From Neomoorella sulfitireducens (lineage in GTDB: Bacteria; Bacillota; DSM-521; Neomoorellales; Neomoorellaceae): 64,000 bases of DNA. Shown in pieces: positions 33,104 through 42,616 of the stretch; within the stretch, counting starts at the first letter, position 1; every line of letters starts with the position of its first letter. The position numbers and the translations under genes were made by a program. The notes beneath the pieces are model-generated. The model was not told where the DNA came from. It worked only from the letters and a program-made list of their open reading frames with translations, and did no database searches. The stretch is from contig NZ_JANRHG010000004.1 in NCBI RefSeq assembly GCF_024733845.1, positions 124,001 to 188,000 of the forward strand, in the 5' to 3' direction.

Positions 33104-33844
33104 ATGGGCCGGCCTATAAACGCCTATGACCGGGCACTGGTGCAATTGCAACAAAAAATTTTACAAATGGGTGATTATGTTGCCGGCCAGGTGGATAAAG
33201 CCCTGGCTGCCCTGAGGGATCAGGACTGCAATCTTGCCCGGCAGGTAATTGTGGACGACGACGTGGTCGACAACATGGATTACGAGATCGAGATGGCAGC
33301 CCTGGACCTGATATCATTGCAGCAGCCGGCCGATGAAGACCTGCGTACCCTGACTACCGTTATGCGGGTAGGTAAGGAACTGGAGCGTGTCGGCGATTAT
33401 GCCGTCAACATTGCCGAGGTGGCCGAACGCCTCGCCCGCCTCGGCCCGTACTTCAAACCCCTGGTAGATATCCCGCGCATGAGCGACCTGGCCCGGGCCA
33501 TGTTAAAGGACAGCCTCCAGACCCTGGTAAACCGCGACCTGGAAGCAGCCAGAGAAATAGTCCGGGCTGACGATGCCGTTGATTGCCTGTTTGAAGAGCT
33601 ATACGAAGAACTTTTAGGTTTTATGAAACAGGGACCTGAATATGTCGACCAGGCCAGTTATCTCGCCCTGGTGGCCCGTTACCTGGAGCGCATTGCCGAT
33701 CATGCCGTGAATGTCGCCGAAATGGTCGTCTACCGGGAGACCGGGCAACGCCGCGCCTTTAAATACTACCAGGGACCCCAGAAAACCGTTTTACCGGGGT
33801 GTTTAAATAAGGGGATTGACCCCGGTAATGGAGAGGGAATATAG
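33104..33844 (+). CDS. phoU: Phosphate transport regulator PhoU
   Basis: A 246-residue all-helical protein with two PhoU repeats, each carrying the E/DxxxD metal-binding signature: VGKELERVGDYAVNIAEVA in the first and VARYLERIADHAVNVAEMV in the second. The C-terminal extension is about 25 residues longer than usual. PhoU modulates phosphate uptake. Here it lies 1 bp from a Na/Pi cotransporter that has its own PhoU-like tail, so both may act on the same importer. Confidence 0.93.
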   Translation: MGRPINAYDRALVQLQQKILQMGDYVAGQVDKALAALRDQDCNLARQVIVDDDVVDNMDYEIEMAALDLISLQQPADEDLRTLTTVMRVGKELERVGDYAVNIAEVAERLARLGPYFKPLVDIPRMSDLARAMLKDSLQTLVNRDLEAAREIVRADDAVDCLFEELYEELLGFMKQGPEYVDQASYLALVARYLERIADHAVNVAEMVVYRETGQRRAFKYYQGPQKTVLPGCLNKGIDPGNGEGI

Positions 33845-33845
33845 C

Positions 33846-35462
33846 TTGAGTTCATTGTTGTTTACTGTTGCCACCGGGCTGGCAGGAGGGCTGGCCCTTT
33901 TCCTTTTTGGCATGCATCTTATCAGTACCGGCCTGCAAAGGGCGGCAGCCCGCCAGGTGCAGCATCTCCTGGGGACGGTGACAAAAAATCGCTTTTTTGG
34001 CATGCTGGCCGGGCTGGTAGTGACCATCTTTCTCCAGACCAGCGCCGTTACTACGGCACTGCTGGTAGGCTTCGTCAGCGCCGGGCTAATGAGCCTGGGC
34101 CAGGCCCTGGGGGTCATCCTGGGGGCGGCTATAGGTTCTACCCTTACGGCGCAACTTATTGCCCTGCGCCTCGGCGATTATGCCCTGTGGGCAGTTGTCG
34201 CGGGCCTCATACCTTACCTTTTTGCCAGGCGCCTGCGCTGGCGTCACCTGGGCCAGGCCATCCTTGGCTTTGGGCTTATTTTTTACGGTGCGGCCCTCAT
34301 GGGTACGGCCGTAATGCCGTTAAACAATTTGCCCGGTTTTACGGCCGCATTGGCTCCCCTGGCAAATCACCCGTGGCTTATGTTGCTGGCAGCTACCCTT
34401 TTTACAGGTATTGTTCAGGGTAGCGCGGCAACGGTAGTCCTGGCAATGACCCTGGCCTCCCAGGGTTCCTTATCCCTGGAAACCGCCCTCGCCATGGTCC
34501 TGGGGGCCAATCTCGGGACTACTGCTACAGCCCTCATATCCAGCATAGCCCTTTCCCGGGAAGCTAAAAGGGTAGCCCTGGCCCATTTCTTTTTTAAGCT
34601 GGCAGGAGTTCTCCTCTTTTTACCTTTCCTGGGATTGTACAGCCGTTTGTCATTGTTGACCTCTACGGACATTGCCCACCAGGTTGCTAACGGGCACACC
34701 CTCTTTAATGTGATTAATATGGTAATCTTTCTCCCCTTTACCCATTACGTAGGCCGCCTTATGCAGAGGCTTTTACCCGACGTTACTGGTGAAGAAAAAG
34801 TGGCCAAGTACCTGGATCCAGAAGTCCTGGAGATACCGGAACTGGCCCTCGACGGCGCAACCAGGGAGCTTTTACGCATGGCCGCCATTATCAGGGAAGA
34901 AATGTTTCCCAGGGTGATGCAGCCCCTGGCCGAGCGGGAAGTAGAATTAATGGAAAAACTGCGCAGCCTGGATAATATCCTTGACTATCTTTACCGGGCG
35001 GTGGCCATTTATCTCGCCCAGCTAAACCATGGCAATCTTACCGAAGACCAGTTAATGGCCCAGACCAGGCTATTGTATATCGCCAACGACCTGGAGCATA
35101 TAGGTGATGTGGTTGTAGAGATGGCCCACCAGTGGCGGAAAATTGAAGCCAGCGGGATGGAATTTTCCCCGGCGGGACAGGCCGAACTGCAGGAAATGTT
35201 TAACAAAGTCAAGGATAATTTTGCCATGGCCATCCAGGCCTTTGCCGCCGGTGACGAAGCCCTGGCTGCCCGGGTTATAAGGGGGCATCCGGAAATCTTG
35301 CGCCTGGAGAAGAACCTGCGCTACTCCCATTTCCAACGCTTACAGGAGGAGAACCGCCTCAGCCTGGAAACCACGTCCATCCACATGGACATTATCAACC
35401 AGTTCCTGCGCCTCAACATGCACAGTGTCAGTATAGCCCAGGCGGTTATGGGGATTATTTAA
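33846..35462 (+). CDS. Na+/phosphate cotransporter with C-terminal PhoU-like domain
   Basis: A 538-residue protein. The N-terminal half has two inverted Na/Pi-cotransporter repeats, each with a QTSAVTTALLV or QGSAATVVLAM core (33846-34790). The C-terminal 200 residues form a PhoU-like four-helix region (LYIANDLEHIGDVVVEMAHQW). The TTG at 33846 is preferred: GGAGAGGG lies 8 nt upstream and it begins 1 bp after the phoU stop. In-frame alternatives are 33816 and 33828. It imports phosphate with sodium. Confidence 0.9.
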   Translation: MSSLLFTVATGLAGGLALFLFGMHLISTGLQRAAARQVQHLLGTVTKNRFFGMLAGLVVTIFLQTSAVTTALLVGFVSAGLMSLGQALGVILGAAIGSTLTAQLIALRLGDYALWAVVAGLIPYLFARRLRWRHLGQAILGFGLIFYGAALMGTAVMPLNNLPGFTAALAPLANHPWLMLLAATLFTGIVQGSAATVVLAMTLASQGSLSLETALAMVLGANLGTTATALISSIALSREAKRVALAHFFFKLAGVLLFLPFLGLYSRLSLLTSTDIAHQVANGHTLFNVINMVIFLPFTHYVGRLMQRLLPDVTGEEKVAKYLDPEVLEIPELALDGATRELLRMAAIIREEMFPRVMQPLAEREVELMEKLRSLDNILDYLYRAVAIYLAQLNHGNLTEDQLMAQTRLLYIANDLEHIGDVVVEMAHQWRKIEASGMEFSPAGQAELQEMFNKVKDNFAMAIQAFAAGDEALAARVIRGHPEILRLEKNLRYSHFQRLQEENRLSLETTSIHMDIINQFLRLNMHSVSIAQAVMGII

Positions 35463-35533
35463 CTGGCAGGCCTTGAGGTAAAGTTGTTTTTTTGTTAAGA
35501 TAGCTATCTGGAAAAGGGAAGGAGTTGTTGATA

Positions 35534-36385
35534 TTGCAAGGTATATGGTTTTCCGAACTGCAAACCCCCGGGCTGGGTCTATCCATTAAGCTGAAAAAAA
35601 CCCTGCACCACGAAAAAACGCCTTATCAAGACCTTGCGGTGGTGGATACAGAGGCTTACGGGCGCATGCTGCTCCTGGATAACATAATCCAGACCACGGT
35701 GGGGGATGAATTTTTTTACCATGAAATGATTGCCCATGTACCTTTAAATACCCACCCCAATCCCCGCACGGCCCTGGTTATCGGTGGCGGTGACGGCGGT
35801 GTAATCCGGGAAATTATCAAACACCCCAGTATTGAGAAAGCCACCCTGGTGGAAATTGACGCCCGCGTAGTGGCCAACGCCAGGGAATACCTGCCGGAGA
35901 TCGCCTGCGGCCTGGACGATGCCCGGGTAGAAATCCGCTTTGAGGACGGCATCGAGCACGTCCGCCAGATGGAAAATACCTATGACGTGATTATTGTTGA
36001 TTCTACCGACCCTATAGGACCGGCGGTAGGGCTCTTCAGCAGCGAATTTTACCGTAACGTTTACCGGGCTTTAAAGCCGGACGGGCTCTTTGTAGCCCAG
36101 ACGGAATCCCCTTTATTTAATGCCAGGCTTATCCGGCGTATCCAGCGGGACCTGGCAGAGATTTTCCCCATCGCCCGCCTGTACCTGACAACGGTACCCA
36201 CTTATCCCGGGGGCATCTGGAGCTTTAGCCTAGGAAGCAAGGAATATGACCCCCTGGAGGTTGACTGGAAAAAAACGCCTCAGCTGGCAACCCGTTTCTA
36301 CACCCCGGCCATTCACCAGGGTGCCTTTGCCCTGCCGCCCTTTGTCCAGGAGATCCTGGAAAAACGGGAAGAAGAGGAATTCTAG
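35534..36385 (+). CDS. speE: Spermidine synthase (polyamine aminopropyltransferase)
   Basis: A 283-residue enzyme: [41 protein letters not shown] (decarboxy-SAM site), VEIDARVV and [19 protein letters not shown], plus the YPGG loop near the C-terminus. It transfers aminopropyl groups to putrescine or a related diamine. The TTG at 35534 has GGAAGGAG 9 nt upstream. It is followed by the agmatinase gene, a common polyamine pair. No SAM decarboxylase gene is visible here. Confidence 0.94.
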   Translation: MQGIWFSELQTPGLGLSIKLKKTLHHEKTPYQDLAVVDTEAYGRMLLLDNIIQTTVGDEFFYHEMIAHVPLNTHPNPRTALVIGGGDGGVIREIIKHPSIEKATLVEIDARVVANAREYLPEIACGLDDARVEIRFEDGIEHVRQMENTYDVIIVDSTDPIGPAVGLFSSEFYRNVYRALKPDGLFVAQTESPLFNARLIRRIQRDLAEIFPIARLYLTTVPTYPGGIWSFSLGSKEYDPLEVDWKKTPQLATRFYTPAIHQGAFALPPFVQEILEKREEEEF

Positions 36386-36429
36386 GAAAACAAAGGGGTA
36401 TAAAGGGTCGAACGGGGGGAGTGAGGCAA

Positions 36430-37290
36430 GTGGTACATGGATTTAGAAAAAATCAAGGATTTTTAGCCAGCGGCGATGATTATGAAGCCGCCAAAATTGT
36501 CCTGGCGGGAATTCCCTTTGACACCACCGCGAGTTTCCGCCCCGGTGCCCGCTGGGGCCCCGGGGCCATTCGCGCCGTATCTGAAGTCCTGGAAGAATAC
36601 AGCCCGTACCTTAAGCGCCAGTTAGGTGAGGTCCCTTTTTATGATACCGGCGACCTCGACCTGCCGCCGGGCCGGGTAGAAGCCAACCTGGAGCATATAG
36701 AGGCTGCCGCTGCGGCCCTTTTCCAGGACGGGAAGCTTCCTATTTTCATGGGGGGGGAGCACCTGGTGAGCTATCCCCTTATCCGGGCAGCCCACCGCAG
36801 CTACCCGGGGCTTGCCGTCCTTCACTTTGACGCCCATGCCGATTTAAGAGAGGAATACCTGGGGGAAAGGTTTTCCCACGCCACCGTCATGCGCCTGGTA
36901 GCAGAGGAAATAGGTCCCGGCAATATATACCAGTTTGGCATCCGATCCGGTACCTGGGGCGAATTTGCCTACGGCCAGGAAGAGACCAACTTTTTTATGG
37001 ACGCAATCACTGTACCCCTGGAGAAGCTGGTACCCGAACTGGTATCACGCCCCCTTTATATTAGCATAGATATTGATGTCGTAGATCCTGCCTTCGCTCC
37101 CGGCACCGGGACCCCCGAACCGGGAGGCTGCACGCCCCGGGAGATCCTGCAGGCTATCTACCTGCTGCGCCGGGCCAGGGTAGTGGCCTTTGACCTGGTG
37201 GAAGTCTGCCCGGCCTACGATCAGGCTGATATTACCGCCATCCTGGCAGCTAAAATAATTCGCGAGGCCATCCTTGCCTGGAACAGGTGA
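36430..37290 (+). CDS. speB: Agmatinase (ureohydrolase family)
   Basis: A 286-residue Mn-dependent enzyme with all metal-binding motifs: GGEHLVSYPL, LHFDAHADLREEY and SIDIDVVDPAFAPGTGTPE. It hydrolyses agmatine to putrescine and urea, supplying the substrate of SpeE encoded upstream. A GTG at 36430 is better spaced from GGGGGGA than the GTG at 36421; either gives nearly the same protein. Confidence 0.93.
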   Translation: MVHGFRKNQGFLASGDDYEAAKIVLAGIPFDTTASFRPGARWGPGAIRAVSEVLEEYSPYLKRQLGEVPFYDTGDLDLPPGRVEANLEHIEAAAAALFQDGKLPIFMGGEHLVSYPLIRAAHRSYPGLAVLHFDAHADLREEYLGERFSHATVMRLVAEEIGPGNIYQFGIRSGTWGEFAYGQEETNFFMDAITVPLEKLVPELVSRPLYISIDIDVVDPAFAPGTGTPEPGGCTPREILQAIYLLRRARVVAFDLVEVCPAYDQADITAILAAKIIREAILAWNR

Positions 37291-37322
37291 AAGAGTAAGT
37301 ATGGTTGAAACAGGTTGATTGT

Positions 37323-38108
37323 ATGTTTAAATTATATGAGAGCACCTGCCGCAGCGCCCTGAATCCTTCCCGTATTCCCGGCATCAGCTATTGTTTGAAC
37401 CCTTACACCGGCTGCAGTCACGGCTGTATCTATTGTTATGCCGGCTGCATGGCGCGTTTCAGGGGTCGCCAGGAAAAGTGGGGAACCTTTGTCCAGGTTA
37501 AGACCAATTTTGTTGAAGTGCTGGCCGGCCAGTTGCGGCGGCCCAAAAAGGGGAAGGTAATGCTGGCCAGCGTTACTGACGCTTACCAGGTTATTGAAAG
37601 CAAATACGGCTTGACCCGCGGGTGTTTGGAGTTATTAAGCCGGAGCGGTTTGGAAGTATCTATCCTGACCAAGTCCGACCTGGTCCTCAGAGATGCAGGG
37701 TTTTTGAAAGCAATGCCCGCCGCCGAGGTCGGCTTTACCATTACTACCCTGGATGACAGGCTGGCCCGGCTGTTGGAGCCGGGCGCGCCGCCTCCCTCGC
37801 GGCGCCTGGCGGCCCTGGAAAAGCTGTCTGCGGCCGGCATCAAGACGTGGGTCTTTGTCGCCCCGGTGATACCCGGCCTGACGGATGCTCCTGAAGACCT
37901 TGCCGCCATAACAAAAGCGGCCGCCGGGGCCGGCGCGCAGGAAGTAGACTTTGACCCGTTAAATTTCTACCCGGCGGCGGTTTCTAGTATTAGAGAACTT
38001 ATATCCAGGTACTGGCCCGAGGCTAAGGGTGCTTTTGAACATGCGTGTCGCGACCCGCGCGCCTACCGGCAATGGTTGCGACGTTTTATTCCCCAGATTT
38101 CGCAGTAA
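37323..38108 (+). CDS. Radical SAM protein (SPL-like/Rv2578c family)
   Basis: A 261-residue radical SAM enzyme with LNPYTGCSHGCIYCYAGC (CxxxCxxC cluster motif) and a SPLB-like arrangement: SVTDAYQVIESKYGLTRGCLELL, then VSILTKSDLVLRD. Proteins of this family are often annotated as DNA repair photolyase-like; most have no proven substrate. It is close to speB but functionally unlinked as far as can be seen. The ATG at 37323 has AGGTTGAT upstream. Confidence 0.87.
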   Translation: MFKLYESTCRSALNPSRIPGISYCLNPYTGCSHGCIYCYAGCMARFRGRQEKWGTFVQVKTNFVEVLAGQLRRPKKGKVMLASVTDAYQVIESKYGLTRGCLELLSRSGLEVSILTKSDLVLRDAGFLKAMPAAEVGFTITTLDDRLARLLEPGAPPPSRRLAALEKLSAAGIKTWVFVAPVIPGLTDAPEDLAAITKAAAGAGAQEVDFDPLNFYPAAVSSIRELISRYWPEAKGAFEHACRDPRAYRQWLRRFIPQISQ

Positions 38109-38111
38109 TAG

Positions 38112-38150
38112 CGGTAGCCGCCCGGGTAATTCCCGAACGGCTACCGTTAA
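38112..38150. terminator. Convergent terminator
   Basis: CGGTAGCCG (38112-38120) and CGGCTACCG (38138-38146) form a perfect stem with an inner CGGG/CCCG stem, sitting between the converging radical SAM and HlyD-type genes. Confidence 0.75.
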
Positions 38151-38171
38151 TCAGGTTTCACCGCAGCAGGG

Positions 38172-39437
38172 TTATGCCGCCTGGTTAACTCGCTTGCCCG
38201 GTTTCAGGCCCTCAAGCTGGGGATTTTTAATTACTTTATCCCCCGGTTGGAGACCCTGTTCTATAACGACCAGCACATCAGTTTCCATTCCCTTTTCTAT
38301 TTTCTGGATTTGAGCCCTGCCATCGCGCACGACCCACACGGCCTCTCCATCTTCATAGGGGAAGAGACAGGTTTTGGGTACTGCCAGTTTGTCGTGCTGT
38401 TCCAGCACCGAAAATTCAACATCCAGGGCATATCCAGGCCGGAGCTCGGGCAGGTTGCCATCGGGCTGGATGGTGACTTTTACCCTTCGCTCCACAAGCC
38501 CCAGGGCCGATATTTTCTCGACTGCGGCAGGAGCAATGGATTTCACCGTACCCTGGAACCTGTAATCCCCGTCCTTTCTTTTCTGGATGAGTGTAACCTT
38601 TGTTCCCTCTTTAACGGCCAGGACATCTTCAACTCGCAGATAGGAGTTTATCTCATAACCATTGGTTGCCGTAAGCTTCATCAGCTGTACCTGCGGTGAA
38701 ACCACCATTCCCTGCCTGGCATTGATCTCCTGCACCACACCGTCGATAGGAGAGGTTATACGGCTGTTTTCAATCTGGTATTCCAGCTGTTTTATCTGGG
38801 CGTCCACCGCTTCAATTAAACCCTGGAAATACTGTCCTGTGGCTGTGTTCCCGGAAAAAGCATTTTCTCCGGTTCCGGTTTGTTCCATTAAAAATTCAAG
38901 CTGCGCCTCCTGACTGGCAAGCTCGTCTTGCAATTGTTTCACCGCGTTTTCGGCGGCCTCGAGTTCAGTTTTGGCCACTGCATTGGCCTCGTATAAGAGC
39001 TGAACCCTTTTATAGTTTTCTTCGCTTTTTAGCAGCTCCCGCTTTGTTGCTTCGATAGCAAACTGCTGTTGCTTTATTTGGAGCCCAATTTCCTGGAAGG
39101 ATTTCTGCTCCTGTCCGGCAAGGCTTTTACGCTGGGCTCTCAACTGCGCCAGTTGATATTCCATATCCTGGGTGTTTATTTGTGCCAGCAGTTCACCTGC
39201 GGCTACATGCTGGCCTTCTTTAACGGCAAGATTTATAATTTCCCCGGTAACCAGGCTGTATACAGGGCGTTCGAGTACTCCTTCGACGATGCCTTCTTCT
39301 TTAAAATTCTGGGCAACCGTTTGTGGCTTTACTTCTATAAGCTCTGCCTGGAGGGGCCTGGTGGCATAGAATACGCCATAGGCAACAACAATTGCTATAA
39401 CGATAATTAACGACACAAGTTTAACGGATTTCTTCAT
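38172..39437 (-). CDS. Efflux periplasmic adaptor (HlyD/MacA family)
   Basis: A 421-residue membrane-fusion protein with an N-terminal TM helix (LVSLIIVIAIVVAYGVFYA). The first lipoyl half (VYSLVTGEIINLAVKEGQHVAAG) precedes a long coiled coil (about 85-175). The second lipoyl half (SRITSPIDGVVQEINARQGMVV) precedes beta-barrel and MPD domains. It forms an export complex with the FtsX-type permease and LolD/MacB-type ATPase upstream. Cargo unknown. Confidence 0.9.
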   Translation of the reverse strand: MKKSVKLVSLIIVIAIVVAYGVFYATRPLQAELIEVKPQTVAQNFKEEGIVEGVLERPVYSLVTGEIINLAVKEGQHVAAGELLAQINTQDMEYQLAQLRAQRKSLAGQEQKSFQEIGLQIKQQQFAIEATKRELLKSEENYKRVQLLYEANAVAKTELEAAENAVKQLQDELASQEAQLEFLMEQTGTGENAFSGNTATGQYFQGLIEAVDAQIKQLEYQIENSRITSPIDGVVQEINARQGMVVSPQVQLMKLTATNGYEINSYLRVEDVLAVKEGTKVTLIQKRKDGDYRFQGTVKSIAPAAVEKISALGLVERRVKVTIQPDGNLPELRPGYALDVEFSVLEQHDKLAVPKTCLFPYEDGEAVWVVRDGRAQIQKIEKGMETDVLVVIEQGLQPGDKVIKNPQLEGLKPGKRVNQAA

Positions 39438-39457
39438 AAACTTTCACTCCTTCAATG

Positions 39458-41824
39458 TTACTCCCTTTCCTTCAATACATCTACGAGGTCAAGGCTCGCC
39501 ACCTTGCGGGCTACCCACCGCTGGGCCAGCCAGATGGCCAGCATTGTCCCCAGCAAGGCCAGGAGCAGGGCTGGCGGAGTGGTGATCGCAGGAAGGGAAT
39601 AAAGGTCGCTGCTCATGCTGCTGGCAATCCCCTTATTTATAGCGTAAGCCAGGGGTATGCCTGCAAGGATGCCCAGCATGCCGATAAACCATTGCTCGAC
39701 CGCGATCACCTCCAGCACTTCCCCCGGGCGCATCCCCAGGACGCGCAGGGAAGCCAGCTCTCTTTTACGTTCTGAAAGAGTTATGATGCTGGAGTTATAA
39801 ACGATAGCAAAACCGGCGAATGCTGCTAGTAATACCATTATCCACAGCATTTGCTTGGATGAACCCATGAGATTATTGTATAAATCGATGATCTGCTGCC
39901 TTTCTTCCAGGGTGCTAATATATTTTGAAGTGCTATATTTAACTTTTAGCGCCGGGATCTTTTCTTTATCCATGGCGATAAGCGCTGCAGTGGCTACCTG
40001 GCCCTGCTGCAGTAACTTTAGCAGCGCTTCCTGGTTCATGTAGACATTGGTGCCCAGATACTGGGGGATAATTGCTACGACATGCACATAGACCGGGGAT
40101 TCCTTTGCCCAGATGCTTTCTAATCGCAACTCATCGCCTGCTTTAGCATTTAATTTGCGGGCTACCTGTTCCGACAACAGCATTCCTTCACCGGGTATTT
40201 GTATCTGCTTTCCATGTGTATCAACCGGGGTATAAAGCTCGGCATCCGGCATCAAGCCTAGAGCCATTACTTCTACGCTTAGATGCCGGTTCTTTAACGT
40301 CACCGGCGCTTCTAATAAAGGTTCAACGCGCTTAATGCCCCCGTTATTTTGCAGTTCTCTTACCACTTCGTTTAAAGGCAGGGGCCGGTTAAAAGCGATT
40401 TTAAGATCGTATTTTTGCACTTTGGTAAACTGATCCAGCACCATAATATCCATCATGCTGTACATGGACCAAATTGAAGCCATCGTACTGAAAGTAAAGA
40501 TAATCCCAATAAAGGTAAAAAAACTCCGCCCTTTGTTTCTTACCATGTTTCTGATGGCCATCCGCCCCGGGACCGTAAAAATCGCCCTGAACCCCGGTAT
40601 TATTTCCAGCCAGGATTTCTTGCTAAATACAGGTACCGGGGGACGCAGAGCCTCCACCGGCCTTAACGTGAGAATAGACTTGGCCCCTTGAAAAGCCGCT
40701 GCCAGGCTGAAACCAACCGCTAAAAAAATTCCGGCTAAAAAATACTTAAGGGAAAACCTGCCGGCAAGATCTGGCAGGCTGAAAAAATCCTGATACATTC
40801 TGGTCATATATATAGAAAGGGCTGTACCGAGAAGCCCGCCCAGGATGCCCCCTGCCAGGCCTACCAGCAACCCGTAAGCAAGATAATGCCTGAGAATTTC
40901 CACAGGCCGGTAACCGAAGGCCATCAGGGTCCCTATCTGACCGCGCTGGGATTCTACCAATCTCTTGAGCATGATATATAAGATTATGGCGGCAATACTT
41001 AAGAACAATATTGGCACACTGGTGGAGGTTTTTGCCAGCCCTTTTAATTCTTCTGCCAGCATGGCATTGCTGGCCTGGTCTTTCCTGGCGACAAGACTTT
41101 CCAGGCCGTACTTTTCCAGTTCCGTTTTCAATTCCTGCTCGACGTCCTCAAATTTATACCCTGGCTTTAATGTGAAAGTTATATCATTAACCATACCTTT
41201 ATAATTAAAGAGGCTCTCCATTACCCCGTAGGGTATATAGGCCACTTCAAAGGTTTGCGGGTCGGGGAAGATATTACCCATATCCCTGATGGCATAAACA
41301 TATTCAGGGCTTTGACCGGTACCGGTGATTTTTAAATCGATCTTTTTCCCCTCAATAATTACTGAGATGGTACTACCCAGGGATAACCTGTGCGCCGTGA
41401 AAAACTTGTCGGCCGGCAGTATTCCGCGCTCATAATCTCCCGGAAAAGAACCCTGCAGCAGTTTCACCCCGTTTAGCTGGTATGGCCGGTGATCTGCCAA
41501 AGATATCAGCCTTAAATAAATATTCTTGTCTTGATCCAGGTTAATCACCCGGACATCTTGTACCAGCCGTCCCTGGACCAGATCAATGCCCGGGATTTCC
41601 TGCAATTTTTCCACCTGGGTAAAGGGTATGGCCTTTACCCTGGCAAAACCGTCGGCCAGGTGGAATTCCTCATAAAACTGATCCCGGGCTATAAATAGGT
41701 TATCCCTGGCCATCTGCATAGCAGTATAGGTCATCAACCCTATTATTATCACTATGACGCAGGCCAGATAAGCCATCTTATTTTCGGCGATGTCCCGTAG
41801 TAATTTTCGTATTAACATCACCAC
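39458..41824 (-). CDS. FtsX-like ABC transporter permease
   Basis: A 788-residue permease with an N-terminal TM helix, a large extracytoplasmic domain (about 45-250), three TM helices (about 270-400) and a second FtsX unit. The second unit has its own extracytoplasmic domain and three terminal helices ending MLAIWLAQRWVARKVASLDLVDVLKERE. This duplicated 10-TM arrangement is typical of MacB/LolC-like mechanotransmission exporters of Bacillota. It overlaps the ATPase gene by 7 bp. Confidence 0.9.
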   Translation of the reverse strand: MVMLIRKLLRDIAENKMAYLACVIVIIIGLMTYTAMQMARDNLFIARDQFYEEFHLADGFARVKAIPFTQVEKLQEIPGIDLVQGRLVQDVRVINLDQDKNIYLRLISLADHRPYQLNGVKLLQGSFPGDYERGILPADKFFTAHRLSLGSTISVIIEGKKIDLKITGTGQSPEYVYAIRDMGNIFPDPQTFEVAYIPYGVMESLFNYKGMVNDITFTLKPGYKFEDVEQELKTELEKYGLESLVARKDQASNAMLAEELKGLAKTSTSVPILFLSIAAIILYIMLKRLVESQRGQIGTLMAFGYRPVEILRHYLAYGLLVGLAGGILGGLLGTALSIYMTRMYQDFFSLPDLAGRFSLKYFLAGIFLAVGFSLAAAFQGAKSILTLRPVEALRPPVPVFSKKSWLEIIPGFRAIFTVPGRMAIRNMVRNKGRSFFTFIGIIFTFSTMASIWSMYSMMDIMVLDQFTKVQKYDLKIAFNRPLPLNEVVRELQNNGGIKRVEPLLEAPVTLKNRHLSVEVMALGLMPDAELYTPVDTHGKQIQIPGEGMLLSEQVARKLNAKAGDELRLESIWAKESPVYVHVVAIIPQYLGTNVYMNQEALLKLLQQGQVATAALIAMDKEKIPALKVKYSTSKYISTLEERQQIIDLYNNLMGSSKQMLWIMVLLAAFAGFAIVYNSSIITLSERKRELASLRVLGMRPGEVLEVIAVEQWFIGMLGILAGIPLAYAINKGIASSMSSDLYSLPAITTPPALLLALLGTMLAIWLAQRWVARKVASLDLVDVLKERE

Positions 41825-42522
41825 GACACCTCTTCCGGCGATACGGGGTTGGTCACATTGACAATGCGATCCAACCTGCCGTCCTTGAGGTAAAAAATCC
41901 GGTCGGCTATTTGGGCGATGGCTGCATTATGGGTGATGATTATTACAGTTTTTTTATAATGCCGGTTAAAATCTTTTAGAACCTTCAGCACCTGTATCCC
42001 GGTAGAAGAATCTAGGGCTCCCGTAGGCTCGTCGCAAAGCAATATTTCCGGGTTTTTGGCGACGGCCCTGGCGATGGCCACCCGCTGCTGTTCGCCGCCA
42101 GACAATTGCGCCGGAAAGTGATCGGCACGGTCGGCCAGCCCCACCTGCTCCAGCATTTCCACTGCCGGTAGGGGTTTTTTAGCTATCTCTACTGCAAGCA
42201 TGACATTTTCATAAGCGGTCAGGTTGGGCATCAGGTTGTAAAATTGAAAAACGAACCCCACGGCATCGCGACGGTATCCTGTAAGGACTTTTTCCGGGGC
42301 ATTGTGGAGAGGCTTATCCCGGTAATATATCTCACCGGAACTGGCTACATCCATGCCACCGATGAGGTTTAACAGGGTACTTTTCCCGGAACCGCTGGGC
42401 CCCAGCACGACAATAAATTCTCCCGGAAATATGTCAAAACTTACATCTTTTAAAGCTTCTACCCTTACCTCTCCCATTTGATAGTATTTGGTGAGGTTGC
42501 GGGCCTTTAGAATTAAATCCAT
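41818..42522 (-). CDS. ABC transporter ATPase (LolD/MacB family)
   Basis: A 234-residue ATPase: VVLGPSGSGKSTLLNLIGGMD, VGFVFQFYNLMPNLTAYENV, LSGGEQQRVAIARAVAKNPEIL, LLCDEPTGALDSSTG and the H-loop VIIITHN. The ATG at 42522 has GGAGGAAAG upstream on the minus strand; a longer frame running to 42720 is an artefact over the divergent promoter. It powers the MacAB-like exporter encoded next. Confidence 0.93.
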   Translation of the reverse strand: MDLILKARNLTKYYQMGEVRVEALKDVSFDIFPGEFIVVLGPSGSGKSTLLNLIGGMDVASSGEIYYRDKPLHNAPEKVLTGYRRDAVGFVFQFYNLMPNLTAYENVMLAVEIAKKPLPAVEMLEQVGLADRADHFPAQLSGGEQQRVAIARAVAKNPEILLCDEPTGALDSSTGIQVLKVLKDFNRHYKKTVIIITHNAAIAQIADRIFYLKDGRLDRIVNVTNPVSPEEVSW

Positions 42523-42616
42523 GGCTTTCCTCCGGGCCATAAATTTTCTATAAAATATGGGAACAAAATTTTTTGCTACAACGTCAATATTATTGCAAAA
42601 AGAGGGGGGAAGCAAG